64,000 nucleotides of DNA, from NCBI GenBank assembly GCA_944385365.1, contig CALWWW010000001.1, forward strand, positions 166,941 through 230,940, in the 5' to 3' direction. The translations under genes and the position numbers were made by a program. Source of the DNA: an uncultured Oscillospiraceae bacterium (GTDB taxonomy: Bacteria; Bacillota; Clostridia; Oscillospirales; Oscillospiraceae). This document shows positions 7,900 through 17,241 of this stretch, one piece after another. The notes under the pieces were generated by a model. That model was given only the letters and a program-made list of their open reading frames with translations, ran no database searches and was not told where the DNA came from. Each line of letters begins with the position of its first letter. Position 1 is the stretch's first letter.

Positions 7900-8598
7900 T
7901 CAGCCCTGGCCGTAGTAAGCGCCGGGGCCGTGCTTGCGCAGGTAGTGCTTGTCCAGCAGTTCCTGCTGCATGGGGGGCAGTCCGGGGGTCAGGGCCATGG
8001 CGTGGAAAGCCATAAAGGAGACTTCCTCCAGGACCACGGCGTTATGGACGGCGTCCATGGCGTCCTTGCCCCAGGCAAAGGGACCGTGGCTGTAGACGAG
8101 AACGGCGGGCACCTGGGCCGGGTCGATCTTGCGGCTGTTGAAGGTCTCAATGATGACATTGCCGGTCTCCAGCTCGTACTTGCCGCCGATTTCCTCGGGG
8201 GTCATCTTGCGGGTGCAGGGAATCTCCCCATAGAAATAGTCGCCCTGGGTGGTGCCGAAGGCAGGCACGCCCTTACCGGCCTGGGCAAAAGAGGTCGCCC
8301 AACGGCTGTGGGTATGGACAATGCCGCCCAAGGCCGGGAACGCATTGTACAGGGCCAGGTGGGTGTCGGTGTCGCTGGAGGGCTTCCACTTGCCCTCCAC
8401 CACAGCGCCGTCGCTGAGGCGGACGACGACCATATCCTCGGCGGTCATGTTCTCATAGCTGACGCCGGAGGGCTTGATGACCATGAGGCCCTGCTCCCGG
8501 TCCACGCCGGAGACGTTGCCCCAGGTAAAGGTGACCAGGCCGTGCTTGGGCAGCTCCAGATTGGCCTTACAGACTTGTTCTTTCAGTGCTTCCAACAT
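7900..8598 (-). CDS. araD: L-ribulose-5-phosphate 4-epimerase
   Basis: 232-residue class II aldolase-family enzyme that converts L-ribulose 5-phosphate to D-xylulose 5-phosphate, the last specific step of arabinose breakdown. The zinc ligands His95, His97 and His171 and the acidic residues Asp76 and Asp120 fall at the same numbers as in the E. coli enzyme. The start at 8598 is set by a GGAGG eight bases upstream; a longer in-frame start at 8625 lacks one. It follows araA after an 85-bp gap that holds a strong hairpin. Confidence 0.95.
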   Translation of the reverse strand: MLEALKEQVCKANLELPKHGLVTFTWGNVSGVDREQGLMVIKPSGVSYENMTAEDMVVVRLSDGAVVEGKWKPSSDTDTHLALYNAFPALGGIVHTHSRWATSFAQAGKGVPAFGTTQGDYFYGEIPCTRKMTPEEIGGKYELETGNVIIETFNSRKIDPAQVPAVLVYSHGPFAWGKDAMDAVHNAVVLEEVSFMAFHAMALTPGLPPMQQELLDKHYLRKHGPGAYYGQG

Positions 8599-8636
8599 AC
8601 TTTTATCCTCCAATTCCATACACACACATTGCTATA

Positions 8637-8668
8637 ACAATGGGCCTGCTTGTGAACAGGCCCATTGT
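8637..8668 (-). terminator. Intercistronic hairpin between araA and araD
   Basis: Perfect 12-bp stem (8637-8648 with 8657-8668) with an 8-nt loop, on the transcribed strand just after the araA stop. There is no T run, so it more likely stabilises the upstream message or reduces read-through into araD-galM than ends all transcription. Confidence 0.55.
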
Positions 8669-8683
8669 AGCAGTATTCAGAGA

Positions 8684-10153
8684 TTATTTCAACTTCCAGG
8701 CCAGATCGTTGAGGAACAGTTCGTGCTCCAGGGACTCCACGGTGGTGTCCTTGGTGATGTGGACGAACTCGATGTCCATCATGGTGGCCCAGTCCTTCAT
8801 CTGCTCGGCAGTGACGTCGTAGCTGAGGACGGTGTGGTGAGCGCCGCCGGCGGTAATCCAGCACTCGACGCCGGTGGTCAGGTTGGGCTCAGCCTTCCAC
8901 ATGACGCGGGCCACGGGCAGGTTGGGCATGGGCATGATGGGCTTGACGCAGTGGATATCCTGGCAGATCAGGCGCAGGCGGCCGCCCATGTCGATGAGGC
9001 TGACGACGATGGCGTCGCCCTCCTTGCCCTCGAACACCAGACGGGCGGGGTCTTCGCGGTCACCGATGCCCAGGGGATGGACCTCGATGCGGGGACGGTC
9101 GGCAGCCACGCTGGGGCAGACCTCCAGCATGTGAGCGCCCAGGGAGTACTCGTTGCCCTTCTCCAGGTGGTAGGTGTAGTCCTCCATGAAGGCGGAAGCG
9201 CCGTTGCCGTCCTTGCCCATGGCCTTCATGATGGTGGTCATGGCGGCAACCTTCCAGTCGCCCTCGCCGCCGTAGCCGTAGCCCAGAGCCATCAGGTGCT
9301 GGGAAGCCAGGCCGGGCAGCTGACGCATGCCGTACAGGTCCTGGAAGGTGTTGGAGTAGGCCATGCAGCCCTCCTCGTCCAGCATCTTCTTCATGGCGAT
9401 CTCCTCGCGGGCCTGATAGCGGACGGAGTCGATGTTGTCGGTGGCAATGTCATAGGACTTCTTGTACTCGTCCATCAGGGCGTCGATCTCAGTCTCGGTG
9501 ACGGCGTCCATGGTCTCCACCAGCTTGCCCACGGGCCAGGTGTTGACCTGCCAGCCCAGCTTGGCCTGGACCTCGACCTTATCGCCCTCGGTGACGGCAA
9601 CTTCGCGCATGTTGTCGCCGAAGCGCATGACCTTCAGCTCCTTGGAGAAGGCCACGCCCACAGCGGCGCGCATCCAGCTGCCCAGACGCTCCTGGACGTC
9701 GGCATCCTGCCAGTAACCGGCGATGACCTTGCGGGGCATCCGCAGACGGGCGGCGATGAAACCGTGCTCCCGGTCGCCGTGGGCAGCCTGGTTCAGGTTC
9801 ATGAAGTCCATGTCGATCTCGTCGTTGGGAATCTCCCGGTTGTACTGGGTAGCGAAGTGGCAGTAGGGCTTCTGCAGGTTCACGAAGCCGTTGATCCACA
9901 TCTTGGAGGGGGAGAAGGTGTGGCACCAGGTGATAATACCGGCGCAATTCTTGTCGTAGTTGGCCTCACGGACCACCTCGGCGATCTCCTGGTTGGTCTT
10001 GGCGGTAACCTTGTAAACCAGCTTATAGGGCAGGTTGCCGGAGGCGTTCATCTTCTCGACCATCTCGGCGGCACGCTTGGCCACGGTCTCCAGGACCTCG
10101 GGGCCGTACAGGAACTGGCTGCCGACAACAAACCAAAACTCGTAATTTCTCAT
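8684..10153 (-). CDS. araA: L-arabinose isomerase
   Basis: 489-residue cytoplasmic isomerase converting L-arabinose to L-ribulose with a divalent metal such as Mn. The N-terminus (EFWFVVGSQFLYG) and the catalytic blocks are typical: GYGYGGEGDWK, EDYTYHLEKGNEYSLGAHMLEVCPS and the late TAGGAHHTVLSYD, which carry the conserved Glu and His metal ligands. Length agrees with the family (about 490-500). It sits between the kinase and araD in the order of pathway genes. Confidence 0.97.
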   Translation of the reverse strand: MRNYEFWFVVGSQFLYGPEVLETVAKRAAEMVEKMNASGNLPYKLVYKVTAKTNQEIAEVVREANYDKNCAGIITWCHTFSPSKMWINGFVNLQKPYCHFATQYNREIPNDEIDMDFMNLNQAAHGDREHGFIAARLRMPRKVIAGYWQDADVQERLGSWMRAAVGVAFSKELKVMRFGDNMREVAVTEGDKVEVQAKLGWQVNTWPVGKLVETMDAVTETEIDALMDEYKKSYDIATDNIDSVRYQAREEIAMKKMLDEEGCMAYSNTFQDLYGMRQLPGLASQHLMALGYGYGGEGDWKVAAMTTIMKAMGKDGNGASAFMEDYTYHLEKGNEYSLGAHMLEVCPSVAADRPRIEVHPLGIGDREDPARLVFEGKEGDAIVVSLIDMGGRLRLICQDIHCVKPIMPMPNLPVARVMWKAEPNLTTGVECWITAGGAHHTVLSYDVTAEQMKDWATMMDIEFVHITKDTTVESLEHELFLNDLAWKLK

Positions 10154-10188
10154 GGGGAATTTGCTCCTTTGCGATGTAGCTTAAATGC

Positions 10189-11769
10189 TCAGATTGTATA
10201 GTGTTCCACCGCTGCCCGTTCCACGGGCAGGTTGGCGCGATAGCGCTCCATAAAGGCGTTGAAGCCGTCCAGGTCCTCGGCCTGAGGCTCCACGGTGGTA
10301 ACCTTCTGACCTGCAAACACGCAGGTATCCAGATAGTTGTCCAGAGTCTGGCCCTGGGTCTTGCGTCCGGCGTAGGCCGCCAGAACCGCCATACCCCAGG
10401 GGCCGCCCTCACCGGCGGTCTCCATGACGGAGACGGCGGCGTTGGCCGCGGCGGCCATCATTCGCTGGCCCACAACCGGGGTCTTGAAGAAGCCGCCGTG
10501 ACCCAGCAGACGGTCCACGGCCACCTGCTCCCCGCTGAGAATATCCATGCCCAGCTTCAGGGTCGCCAGAGCGGAATACAGCTGGGTGCGCATCAGGTTG
10601 GCGAAGCTGAACTCGCTTTCAGGACCGCGGACAAACAGGGGACGGCCTTCCTCCAGGCCGGTGATGGGTTCGCCGGACAGGTAGTTGTACAGCACCAGAC
10701 CGCCGCCGTTGGCGTCGCCCTGGATGGCAGACTCAAACATGGTGGTGAACAGCTTGTTCATGTCCACCGCCTGGCCCATGGCCTCCTGGAACTGGGCGAA
10801 CAGCTTGGCCCAAGCGTTGATCTCATTGGTGCAGTTGTTGCAGTGGACCATGGCCACAGGCTTGCCGTCGGGGGTGGTGACCATATCGATCTCCGGATAG
10901 ACCTTGGACAGGGACTTTTCCAGAACGATCATGGCAAAGATGGAGGTACCGGCGGACACGTTGCCGGTGCGCTCGGCCACGGCGTTGGTGGCAGCCATGC
11001 CAGTTCCGGCGTCGCCCTCGGGGGGACACATGGGGATACCGGCCTGGAGGTTGCCGCTGGCATCCAGCAGCTTGGCGCCCTCCTCCGTCAGGCAGCCGGC
11101 GTCTTCACCGGCAGACAGTACCTGGGGCAGCAGGTCCCGGAGCTTCCAGCCGTAGCCGTCCTCGGCGGCCAGGGCGTCGAAGCTCTTGACCATGGTTTCG
11201 TCATAGTCGTCGGTGGTGCTGTCGATGGGGAACATGCCGCTGGCATCACCCACGCCCAGGACCCGCTTGCCGCTGAGCTTCCAGTGGACATAACCGGCCA
11301 GGGTGGTCAGGAAGTCGATGGAACCCACATGGTCCTCTTTGTTCAGCATGGCCTGATACAGGTGGGCAATGCTCCAGCGCTGGGGAATGTTGAAGTGGAA
11401 CCGGCTGCTCAGCGCTTCGGCGGCGGGGCCGGTGGTGGTGTTGCGCCAGGTGCGGAAGGGTGCCAGCAGAGCGCCGTCCTTGGCGAAGGGCAGATAGCCG
11501 TGCATCATGGCGGAGAAGCCCATACCGGCCAGCTTGGTCAGGGTGACGCCGTACTGCTTTTTCACATCGGCAGCCAGTTCCGTGTAGGCCGCCTGAATAC
11601 CGGTCCACACATCCTCCAGATGGTAGGTCCAGTAACCGCCCTCATAGCGGTTTTCCCAGCCATAGCTGCCGGTGGCCACCACCTGGTGGGTCTCGTCGAT
11701 CAGCACGGCCTTGATACGGGTGGAGCCCAGCTCCAGACCCAGATAACACTGTTCCTGTGCAAAACTCAT
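10189..11769 (-). CDS. araB: L-ribulokinase, FGGY carbohydrate kinase
   Basis: 526-residue FGGY-family sugar kinase. The N-terminal nucleotide-binding strand reads [17 protein letters not shown], and the middle part has [14 protein letters not shown] and [12 protein letters not shown]. By position upstream of araA and araD it should phosphorylate L-ribulose. It is shorter than E. coli AraB (566) and belongs to a clostridial branch often labelled only as FGGY kinase; xylulokinase activity is the main alternative. Its ribosome site GGAGG lies about eight bases before the ATG. Confidence 0.86.
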   Translation of the reverse strand: MSFAQEQCYLGLELGSTRIKAVLIDETHQVVATGSYGWENRYEGGYWTYHLEDVWTGIQAAYTELAADVKKQYGVTLTKLAGMGFSAMMHGYLPFAKDGALLAPFRTWRNTTTGPAAEALSSRFHFNIPQRWSIAHLYQAMLNKEDHVGSIDFLTTLAGYVHWKLSGKRVLGVGDASGMFPIDSTTDDYDETMVKSFDALAAEDGYGWKLRDLLPQVLSAGEDAGCLTEEGAKLLDASGNLQAGIPMCPPEGDAGTGMAATNAVAERTGNVSAGTSIFAMIVLEKSLSKVYPEIDMVTTPDGKPVAMVHCNNCTNEINAWAKLFAQFQEAMGQAVDMNKLFTTMFESAIQGDANGGGLVLYNYLSGEPITGLEEGRPLFVRGPESEFSFANLMRTQLYSALATLKLGMDILSGEQVAVDRLLGHGGFFKTPVVGQRMMAAAANAAVSVMETAGEGGPWGMAVLAAYAGRKTQGQTLDNYLDTCVFAGQKVTTVEPQAEDLDGFNAFMERYRANLPVERAAVEHYTI

Positions 11770-11787
11770 GAAATGGTTCCTCCTTGG

Positions 11788-12834
11788 TTACTTCTTGTTT
11801 TTCCGCATCAGCACAACGCTCTGAATCACCAGGAAGATGCAGATCATGGCGGCAACGGTGATGTTGGTCCACCAGGCCTCGTCCAGGCCCAGGGAGGAAA
11901 CGATGTTCTTAATGGTGTTCAGGGACACCACGCCGAAGAAAGTGCCGATGATGTTGCCGACGCCGCCGGTCAGCATGGTACCGCCGATGATGGAGGCGGC
12001 GATGGCGTTCATCTCCGCGCCGCTGGCGTGGGAGGGAGAGCCGGAGCCCACGTGCAGGAAGTACACAAAGCCGCCGATACCGGCCAGGACGCTGCACAGG
12101 AAGTGGGCCAGGAACTTGGTGCGCTTGACATTGATGCCCAGCATGTTGGCGCTCTGCTGGTTGCCGCCCACAGCGTAGAAGGCGCGGCCCAGCTTGGTCC
12201 AGCGCAGCAGGCAGAACAGCAGGATCACAACAAGCAGCGCCACGATCACGCCGATTTCCACATAGGCGGGCACATAGGTGCCCAGCTTGTTGACGGAGCC
12301 CAGGAACGGCACGTCAATACGGGTCAGCTTCAATGCCTGGAAGCCCTCGTGGACCACGTTGAACTGGTCGGCGTTGACGATGGTGGTCATGCCCTTGGCA
12401 AAGAACATACCGGCCAGGGTGACGATAAAGGGCTGAATCTCCAGATAGGCGATGATGTAGCCCTGTACCAAGCCGTAGAGGACACCGATCAGCAGGGCCA
12501 GACCCACGGCGCTGGCCACGCTGCCGCCCTGATAGTCCAGATGGACGGCGCAGCTCATGCAGACCAGGGCCGTCATGGTACCCACGGAGATATCGATACC
12601 GCCGGTGATCATGACCAGGCTCATGCCGCAGGAGAGAATGATCAGCGCGGCGTTTTCATTGAGGATGTTGAAAAACGTCTGGGGCTTGCGGAAACCGGAG
12701 CCCAGGAAAACCACGGCGGCGACGTACATGACGACGAACACCAGGATCGTGATAAGCAGCAGAATGTTGGTGTCGGACATGCTGGTCCGGGGCGTCAACC
12801 GTCCTGCCTTAACTTTGCTGTTGGGAGCGCTCAT
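11788..12834 (-). CDS. Sugar ABC transporter permease, RbsC/YtfT class (second of two)
   Basis: 348-residue polytopic permease of the RbsC/MglC/AraH class with about eight to ten membrane helices. Family hallmarks are the GGIDISVGTMTALV segment and, late in the protein, GGTMLTGGVGNIIGTFFGV. It starts just after the stop of the first permease gene and is followed by araB. Two distinct permease genes with one ATPase gene match the YtfQRT-YjfF layout of E. coli, which carries furanose sugars, suggesting uptake of L-arabinofuranose. Confidence 0.93.
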   Translation of the reverse strand: MSAPNSKVKAGRLTPRTSMSDTNILLLITILVFVVMYVAAVVFLGSGFRKPQTFFNILNENAALIILSCGMSLVMITGGIDISVGTMTALVCMSCAVHLDYQGGSVASAVGLALLIGVLYGLVQGYIIAYLEIQPFIVTLAGMFFAKGMTTIVNADQFNVVHEGFQALKLTRIDVPFLGSVNKLGTYVPAYVEIGVIVALLVVILLFCLLRWTKLGRAFYAVGGNQQSANMLGINVKRTKFLAHFLCSVLAGIGGFVYFLHVGSGSPSHASGAEMNAIAASIIGGTMLTGGVGNIIGTFFGVVSLNTIKNIVSSLGLDEAWWTNITVAAMICIFLVIQSVVLMRKNKK

Positions 12835-12835
12835 A

Positions 12836-13936
12836 TCAGTTTGCCTCCTTTGCGGTCTTTGCGGGAGCTACCTTTTTCCACAGCTTGGCCATCTTTTCCC
12901 GTGCGACCGGAGAGCTGAGTACCACCAGGATAATCACCACAACCGCCTTATAGGCAGGCAGGGCGCTGGAATCCACCTTGAAGGTGTAGAGGGTCGTCGT
13001 CAGGAACTGGATGACATAGGCGCCCAGGATGGAGGCGGCCATGCTGAACTTGCCGCCGCTGAGGGCGTTGCCGCCCAGGGCAACCGCCAGGATGGCGTCC
13101 ATTTCAATGTCCTTGGCCACAACGGAGTAGTTGATGGTGGAGAAGCGGCTGACCTTGATGAAGCCGGCCACTGCCACGCACAGGCCCAGAATCACATAGG
13201 TGATGAACTTGATGAACTCGGGGTTGATGCCGTTGAGCCGGGAGGAGTGGGGGTTGATGCCCACGCTCTGGGTATACAGTCCCAGGGTGGTGAATTTCAA
13301 TACCAACGCTATGATGATCATACAGGCGATGGCGATGAACACCGGTGTGGGAATGGCAATGCCGGGGATGAAGTTGCCGTAGTAGGCAAAGGAGGGCTCG
13401 CTGATGATGGGCAGCGCGTTGTTGTTAATCCACGCAGCGATGGAACGGCCTGCGGTATAGAGAATCAGCGTAGCGACCATGGGCTGAATCTTGAAGTAGG
13501 CCACCAGTGCGCCGTTGAACGCGCCGAACAGCATGGAGACCACGCAGCAGACCAGGAACGCCACAATAATGGGAGCCTGCAGCGTCTCGGGACGGGCTTC
13601 GGTGCCGCAGAGGACCCGCAGCACCACGCTGCCGGCGATGGCGATGGTGGCGCCCACGCTGATGTCCTGTCCGCCGGAGGCGGCGGTGACCAGCGTCATG
13701 CCGATGGCCAGAATGGCCAGCTCGGAGGCGTTGTCGAGAATGGTGATCAGGTTGCCGGAGAGCACGGGGTCTCCGGTGCTGTTGGTACCCACTTTGATGG
13801 CAAAGAAGGACGGATCATTGATCAGGTTGACCAGAATCAGTACCAGCAGCGCGGCGATGGGGATGAACAGCTGCCGCTTGCTATGGAGCTTCTGTGTCAG
13901 GACACTGCCCTGCTGCTTGCTTTTCACGGATGTCAT
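12836..13936 (-). CDS. Sugar ABC transporter permease, RbsC/YtfT class (first of two)
   Basis: 366-residue polytopic permease of the same superfamily as its neighbour. It has the conserved TAASGGQDISVGATIAIAG loop and VALGGNALSGGKFSMAASILGAYV. Its ATG overlaps the stop of the ATPase gene by four bases, so the subunits are translationally coupled. Together with the second permease it should form the heterodimeric membrane channel of the pentose transporter. Confidence 0.93.
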   Translation of the reverse strand: MTSVKSKQQGSVLTQKLHSKRQLFIPIAALLVLILVNLINDPSFFAIKVGTNSTGDPVLSGNLITILDNASELAILAIGMTLVTAASGGQDISVGATIAIAGSVVLRVLCGTEARPETLQAPIIVAFLVCCVVSMLFGAFNGALVAYFKIQPMVATLILYTAGRSIAAWINNNALPIISEPSFAYYGNFIPGIAIPTPVFIAIACMIIIALVLKFTTLGLYTQSVGINPHSSRLNGINPEFIKFITYVILGLCVAVAGFIKVSRFSTINYSVVAKDIEMDAILAVALGGNALSGGKFSMAASILGAYVIQFLTTTLYTFKVDSSALPAYKAVVVIILVVLSSPVAREKMAKLWKKVAPAKTAKEAN

Positions 13937-15453
13937 GATGCACTTTCACCTCCGGCAATGGTTGCCATAATTTTATCCTGCTGCAGGTCCTCGCCTGTCA
14001 GCTCGCCCACCATCTTCCGGTCACGCATGACCAGCAGACGGGAGCAGGTCCGGAGCATTTCGTCGATCTCGGAGGAGATGAACGTCACGCTCTTGCCTTC
14101 GGCCGCCAGCTTCAGCACCAGCTTCTGAATTTCGATCTTCGTGCCGATGTCGATGCCGCGGGTGGGTTCGTCCAGAATCAGATAGTTGGGGTTGGTCAGC
14201 AGCCAGCGGGCCAGAATGACCTTCTGCTGGTTGCCGCCGGACAGAGCCTTGATGGGCGTTTCGGAGGACGCCGTCTTGATTTCCAGCAGCTTGATGTACT
14301 CATCGGCATAGGCCTCGGCCTGGGCTCTGCTGATGGGGCGGAAGAAGCCGCGCAGCACCTGCAGGGCCAGAATGATGTTGTCGCGGACCGACAGATCGCC
14401 CACGATGCCGTCGCGCTTGCGGTCCTCCGGCAGATAGCCGATGCCGTACTTCATGGCGTCGCGGGGCTTCTTGATGGAAACCTCCTGGCCGTTGACCTTG
14501 ACGGTGCCGCCGGTGGTCTTGTCGGCGCCGAAGATGGCGCGGACGCACTCACTGCGGCCGGAGCCCAGCAGGCCCGTAAAGCCGTTGACCTCGCCCTTGT
14601 AAATCTGGAAGTCGAAGGGCTTGATGCCCTCGGTGCTGCTCAGCTGGTGAGCCTCCAGCACCGGCACGCCGCGGTCTTCCTTCTCGGAAACGGTCTCGCC
14701 CTTGTCCAGCGCGGCCATATCGTTGAGCTCCTTGCCCAGCATTTTGGAAACCAGCTGGACTCTGGGCAGCTCTTCGATGACGTACTCGCCCACCAGCTGG
14801 CCGTCGCGCAGCACGGTGATCCGGTCGCAGACCTCATAGACCTGCTCCAGGAAGTGAGTAACGAAGACGATGCCGACGCCCTTGGCCTTCAGGTCCAGCA
14901 TCAGCTTGAACAGCTTGCGGACCTCCTGCTCGTCCAGGGAAGAAGTGGGTTCGTCCAGAATCAGCACTTTGCACTCCATATCCACAGCGCGGGCAATGGC
15001 CACCATCTGCTGCACCGCGATGGAGCAGGTGCCCAGCTGCTGGGTGGGGCTGGCGGGAATCTCCAGGGAGCGCAGAATCTCACCGGCCCGGCGGTTCATG
15101 GCGCGCCAGTTGGTGAAGGGGCCCTTGGTTCTTCCGATGTACATATTCTCTGCCACCGTCAGGTTGGGGCAAAGGGTGATCTCCTGGTACACGGTACTGA
15201 TGCCCGCGTTCTGGGCATCCTCGGGGGATTTGATGTGGACGGGGCCCTCATGTCCTTTCAGGAAAATCTGGCCGTCATCCTTGGTGTAAACGCCGGTCAG
15301 CACCTTGATCAGCGTGGACTTACCTGCGCCGTTTTCGCCCATCAGCGCGTGGATTTCGCCTTCACGCAGCGTAAAATCCACACCTTGAAGCGCCCGCACG
15401 CCCGGGAAGTTTTTGCAGATGCCGCGCACTTCCAAAACTGCGCCTTCTTGCAT
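13933..15453 (-). CDS. Sugar ABC transporter ATPase (duplicated NBD, RbsA/MglA/YtfR type)
   Basis: 506-residue ATPase with two nucleotide-binding halves. The first half has an intact Walker A GENGAGKST and LILDEPTSSLD. The second half has the degenerate GLLGSGRSE in place of Walker A, normal for this class, and the signature LSGGNQQKVILARWL with LILDEPTRGIDIG. It energises the two permeases downstream. A GGAGGCG ribosome site precedes the ATG. The gene is separated from the binding protein by a strong hairpin that should lower its expression relative to that protein. Confidence 0.95.
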   Translation of the reverse strand: MQEGAVLEVRGICKNFPGVRALQGVDFTLREGEIHALMGENGAGKSTLIKVLTGVYTKDDGQIFLKGHEGPVHIKSPEDAQNAGISTVYQEITLCPNLTVAENMYIGRTKGPFTNWRAMNRRAGEILRSLEIPASPTQQLGTCSIAVQQMVAIARAVDMECKVLILDEPTSSLDEQEVRKLFKLMLDLKAKGVGIVFVTHFLEQVYEVCDRITVLRDGQLVGEYVIEELPRVQLVSKMLGKELNDMAALDKGETVSEKEDRGVPVLEAHQLSSTEGIKPFDFQIYKGEVNGFTGLLGSGRSECVRAIFGADKTTGGTVKVNGQEVSIKKPRDAMKYGIGYLPEDRKRDGIVGDLSVRDNIILALQVLRGFFRPISRAQAEAYADEYIKLLEIKTASSETPIKALSGGNQQKVILARWLLTNPNYLILDEPTRGIDIGTKIEIQKLVLKLAAEGKSVTFISSEIDEMLRTCSRLLVMRDRKMVGELTGEDLQQDKIMATIAGGESAS

Positions 15454-15514
15454 AGGTCGTTCGCCTCCAATTACAGATATCTCAAATTTTCATGGATTTC
15501 GACAGAAAAAACCA

Positions 15515-15579
15515 TAAAAAAGACATGTGATGCAACTATAAGAAGATTATATCATTCCTATATGCTGCACCACATGTCT
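15515..15579 (-). terminator. Attenuating terminator between the binding-protein and ATPase genes
   Basis: On the transcribed strand, a 14-bp stem with one G-T pair (15566-15579 with 15521-15534), a 31-nt loop and a following run of six T. Such partial terminators after the binding-protein gene are common in sugar ABC operons and let the lipoprotein outnumber the membrane parts. Confidence 0.72.
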
Positions 15580-15612
15580 GTTAATCAATCCTTACGATTG
15601 GCCAGTCAGGCA

Positions 15613-16689
15613 TTAGATGCCGTACTGATCCACGTCCTCCTGGGTGATGGTAGCGGCGTCGAAGCCCTTCTCCTCCATGATGACGACCTTCTCAGCAGGC
15701 TCCTGACCATTCTCGATGCCCTTGATGATCTCGTCGATGTAGGAAGCCTGGAAGGGGTTGCACTGACCATCGTAGTTCCAGTTGCCGGCCAGCAGCTCTT
15801 CCAGAGCCCACTTGTTGCAGTCGAAGCCCATGATGATCACGTCGCCGTCCACACCGTGGGAGATGTTGGCCTTATCCAGAGCAGCCACAGCGCCTTTGGC
15901 CATATCGTCGTTCTCAGCGTAGATGACGTTGAACTCCTCGCCGGAGTCGATGACGGACTGCACGATCTGCTGGGCAGTCTCGGCGTTCCACTCAGCGGTC
16001 TGCTGGGTCACCAGGTTCCAGTTGTCGTTGGCGGCAACCATCTCGTCCAGAGCGCCGGTACGACCGACCTGAGCGGCGGAGCCCATCACGCCCTGAATGT
16101 GAATGATGTTGTACTCGTCCAGACCCTGGTCAGCCAGCCAGTTGACAGCGGTCTCACCCTCGAGGGCCATGTCGGAGACGATGGAAGCAGCGTACAGGCT
16201 GTCATCCGCGTCGATGGTGCGGTCAAACAGGATGACGCGGATACCGGCGTTCTGAGCGTCCATCAGGACGGAATCCCAACCGGCGGTACCGGCAGCGGAA
16301 ATCAGCAGGTAGTCCACTTCGTCCTGGACGAACTTCTGAGCGGCAGCGATCTGCTCGTCGTTCTTCAGGCTGTAAGCATAGGTGGCGTCGTAGCCGTTCT
16401 CCTCGGTGAACACGGCCTTCATGTCGGCGTCGTTGGCGGTACGGTAGCCGGACTCGTTGGGGTCGTTGTTGATGATACCGACCTTGATCAGCTCGCCGTC
16501 GGCAGCGCCGGTGTCGCCGGTGTCCTCAGTGGCAGCGTCGTCGGTAGCGGCGGCATCGTCGGTGGCAGCAGCGTCGTCGGTAGCGGCGGCGTCGTTGTTG
16601 GCAGTGCTGTCGGTGGTCTCCTTGGAGCCGCAGGCGCCCAGAGAGAACATGACCATCAGAGCAAGAAGCAGAGCGATGAGTTTCTTCAT
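15613..16689 (-). CDS. Periplasmic-type sugar-binding lipoprotein (YtfQ-like)
   Basis: 358-residue lipoprotein of the ribose/galactofuranose-binding class I fold. The signal ends in the lipobox SLGAC. A linker of DDAAAT repeats (residues about 27-57) tethers the domain to the membrane. The core has ESGYRTANDADMKAVF and the segment SAAGTAGWDSVLMDAQNAGIRVILFDRTID, which resembles E. coli YtfQ, a furanose binder. First gene of the arabinose operon, so L-arabinose, possibly the furanose form, is the likely ligand; that is inference from context. Confidence 0.92.
   Translation of the reverse strand: MKKLIALLLALMVMFSLGACGSKETTDSTANNDAAATDDAAATDDAAATDDAATEDTGDTGAADGELIKVGIINNDPNESGYRTANDADMKAVFTEENGYDATYAYSLKNDEQIAAAQKFVQDEVDYLLISAAGTAGWDSVLMDAQNAGIRVILFDRTIDADDSLYAASIVSDMALEGETAVNWLADQGLDEYNIIHIQGVMGSAAQVGRTGALDEMVAANDNWNLVTQQTAEWNAETAQQIVQSVIDSGEEFNVIYAENDDMAKGAVAALDKANISHGVDGDVIIMGFDCNKWALEELLAGNWNYDGQCNPFQASYIDEIIKGIENGQEPAEKVVIMEEKGFDAATITQEDVDQYGI
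16536..16595. repeat. Short tandem repeat coding the DDAAAT linker
   Basis: About three 18-bp units inside the binding-protein gene, encoding repeated D-D-A-A-A-T. Units differ by third-position changes. Copy number may vary between strains and would only change tether length. Confidence 0.75.
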
Positions 16690-16773
16690 GATGAATTTTC
16701 CTCCATTTCATGATGGACCGGCATTCTCTCTCGGGTAGTCACCCCCGACGCAGCCGGCCGTTTGATGGTTCTT

Positions 16774-16801
16774 AGTATACGCGTTTCTCCGCAAAAGTCA
16801 A
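16774..16801 (-). promoter_or_regulatory. Promoter of the arabinose operon
   Basis: On the minus strand TTGACT (16801-16796), 16-bp spacer, TATACT (16779-16774). It lies 85 bp upstream of the binding-protein start. Confidence 0.72.
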
Positions 16802-16807
16802 TAAGAG

Positions 16808-16820
16808 GTACGGACAATTT
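16808..16820 (-). promoter_or_regulatory. Possible AraR half-operator next to the operon promoter
   Basis: The minus strand reads AAATTGTCCGTAC, one base from an AraR-like half site (ATTTGTACG type), immediately upstream of the -35 box. Binding is inferred from similarity to the B. subtilis AraR box. Confidence 0.4.
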
Positions 16821-16988
16821 CATGTTTCTCATTTTGTAACAATACAAAAAACGCCGCACTTTGCTATGTAAAAGCAGATTCTGTATTTTTGAAATAAATT
16901 CTTGGATTGTTAACAGTTTTTTAATAGTTATTGCAACATTTTTTCCATTTTGTCTGCTATTTCTGTTTGGTCATAGTGCACAGACGGT

Positions 16989-17040
16989 AAATTTGGACGG
17001 TATTTTGTTTGCCGTAAAATAAATTTGTACGGTCTCATTT
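16989..17040 (+). promoter_or_regulatory. Pair of AraR-like half sites
   Basis: Two direct copies of one motif: AAATTTGGACGG (starting 16989) and AAATTTGTACGG (starting 17021), 32 bp or three helical turns apart. The second matches the B. subtilis AraR half site ATTTGTACG exactly. The region between araR and the ara operon (16690-17241, 552 bp) otherwise holds only AT-rich promoter sequence. Confidence 0.55.
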
Positions 17041-17109
17041 GGGAAGTTTCCGCCGGTTCCGACGGCGTTCCGCCGAGTTGTTCTCCATTGAATTTCCAGT
17101 TTCCTCCTT

Positions 17110-17127
17110 ATTGTATGGTACAAATAT
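17110..17127 (+). promoter_or_regulatory. AraR-like palindrome near the araR promoter
   Basis: TTGTA-TGG-TACAA (17111-17123) is a perfect inverted repeat resembling the AraR operator core TTGTACGTACAA with one extra central base. It lies 14 bp upstream of the predicted araR -35, fitting autoregulation. Confidence 0.55.
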
Positions 17128-17136
17128 TATTTTGTC

Positions 17137-17165
17137 TTGCCATCATACTACAAGTGTGATATGCT
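17137..17165 (+). promoter_or_regulatory. Promoter of araR
   Basis: TTGCCA (17137-17142), 17-bp spacer, TATGCT (17160-17165), 77 bp before the araR start. Confidence 0.55.
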
Positions 17166-17241
17166 TGGTCCAAGAATGGCGTTCGCCCGCGTGCCGCCGC
17201 GTCCGGCGGCGTGGACGTGCAAATAAGGAGAATCCGAACCT

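Noticed and set aside
10201-12918. Long open frame (905 codons) on the plus strand opposite araB and the permeases
   Set aside because: It is antisense to well-supported genes with family motifs, has a His/Gly/Gln-rich composition typical of antisense frames in high-GC genes, and no ribosome site.
16536-16595. Possible phase-variable tandem repeat
   Set aside because: The 18-bp unit is a multiple of three, so copy changes would not switch the frame; it only alters linker length.
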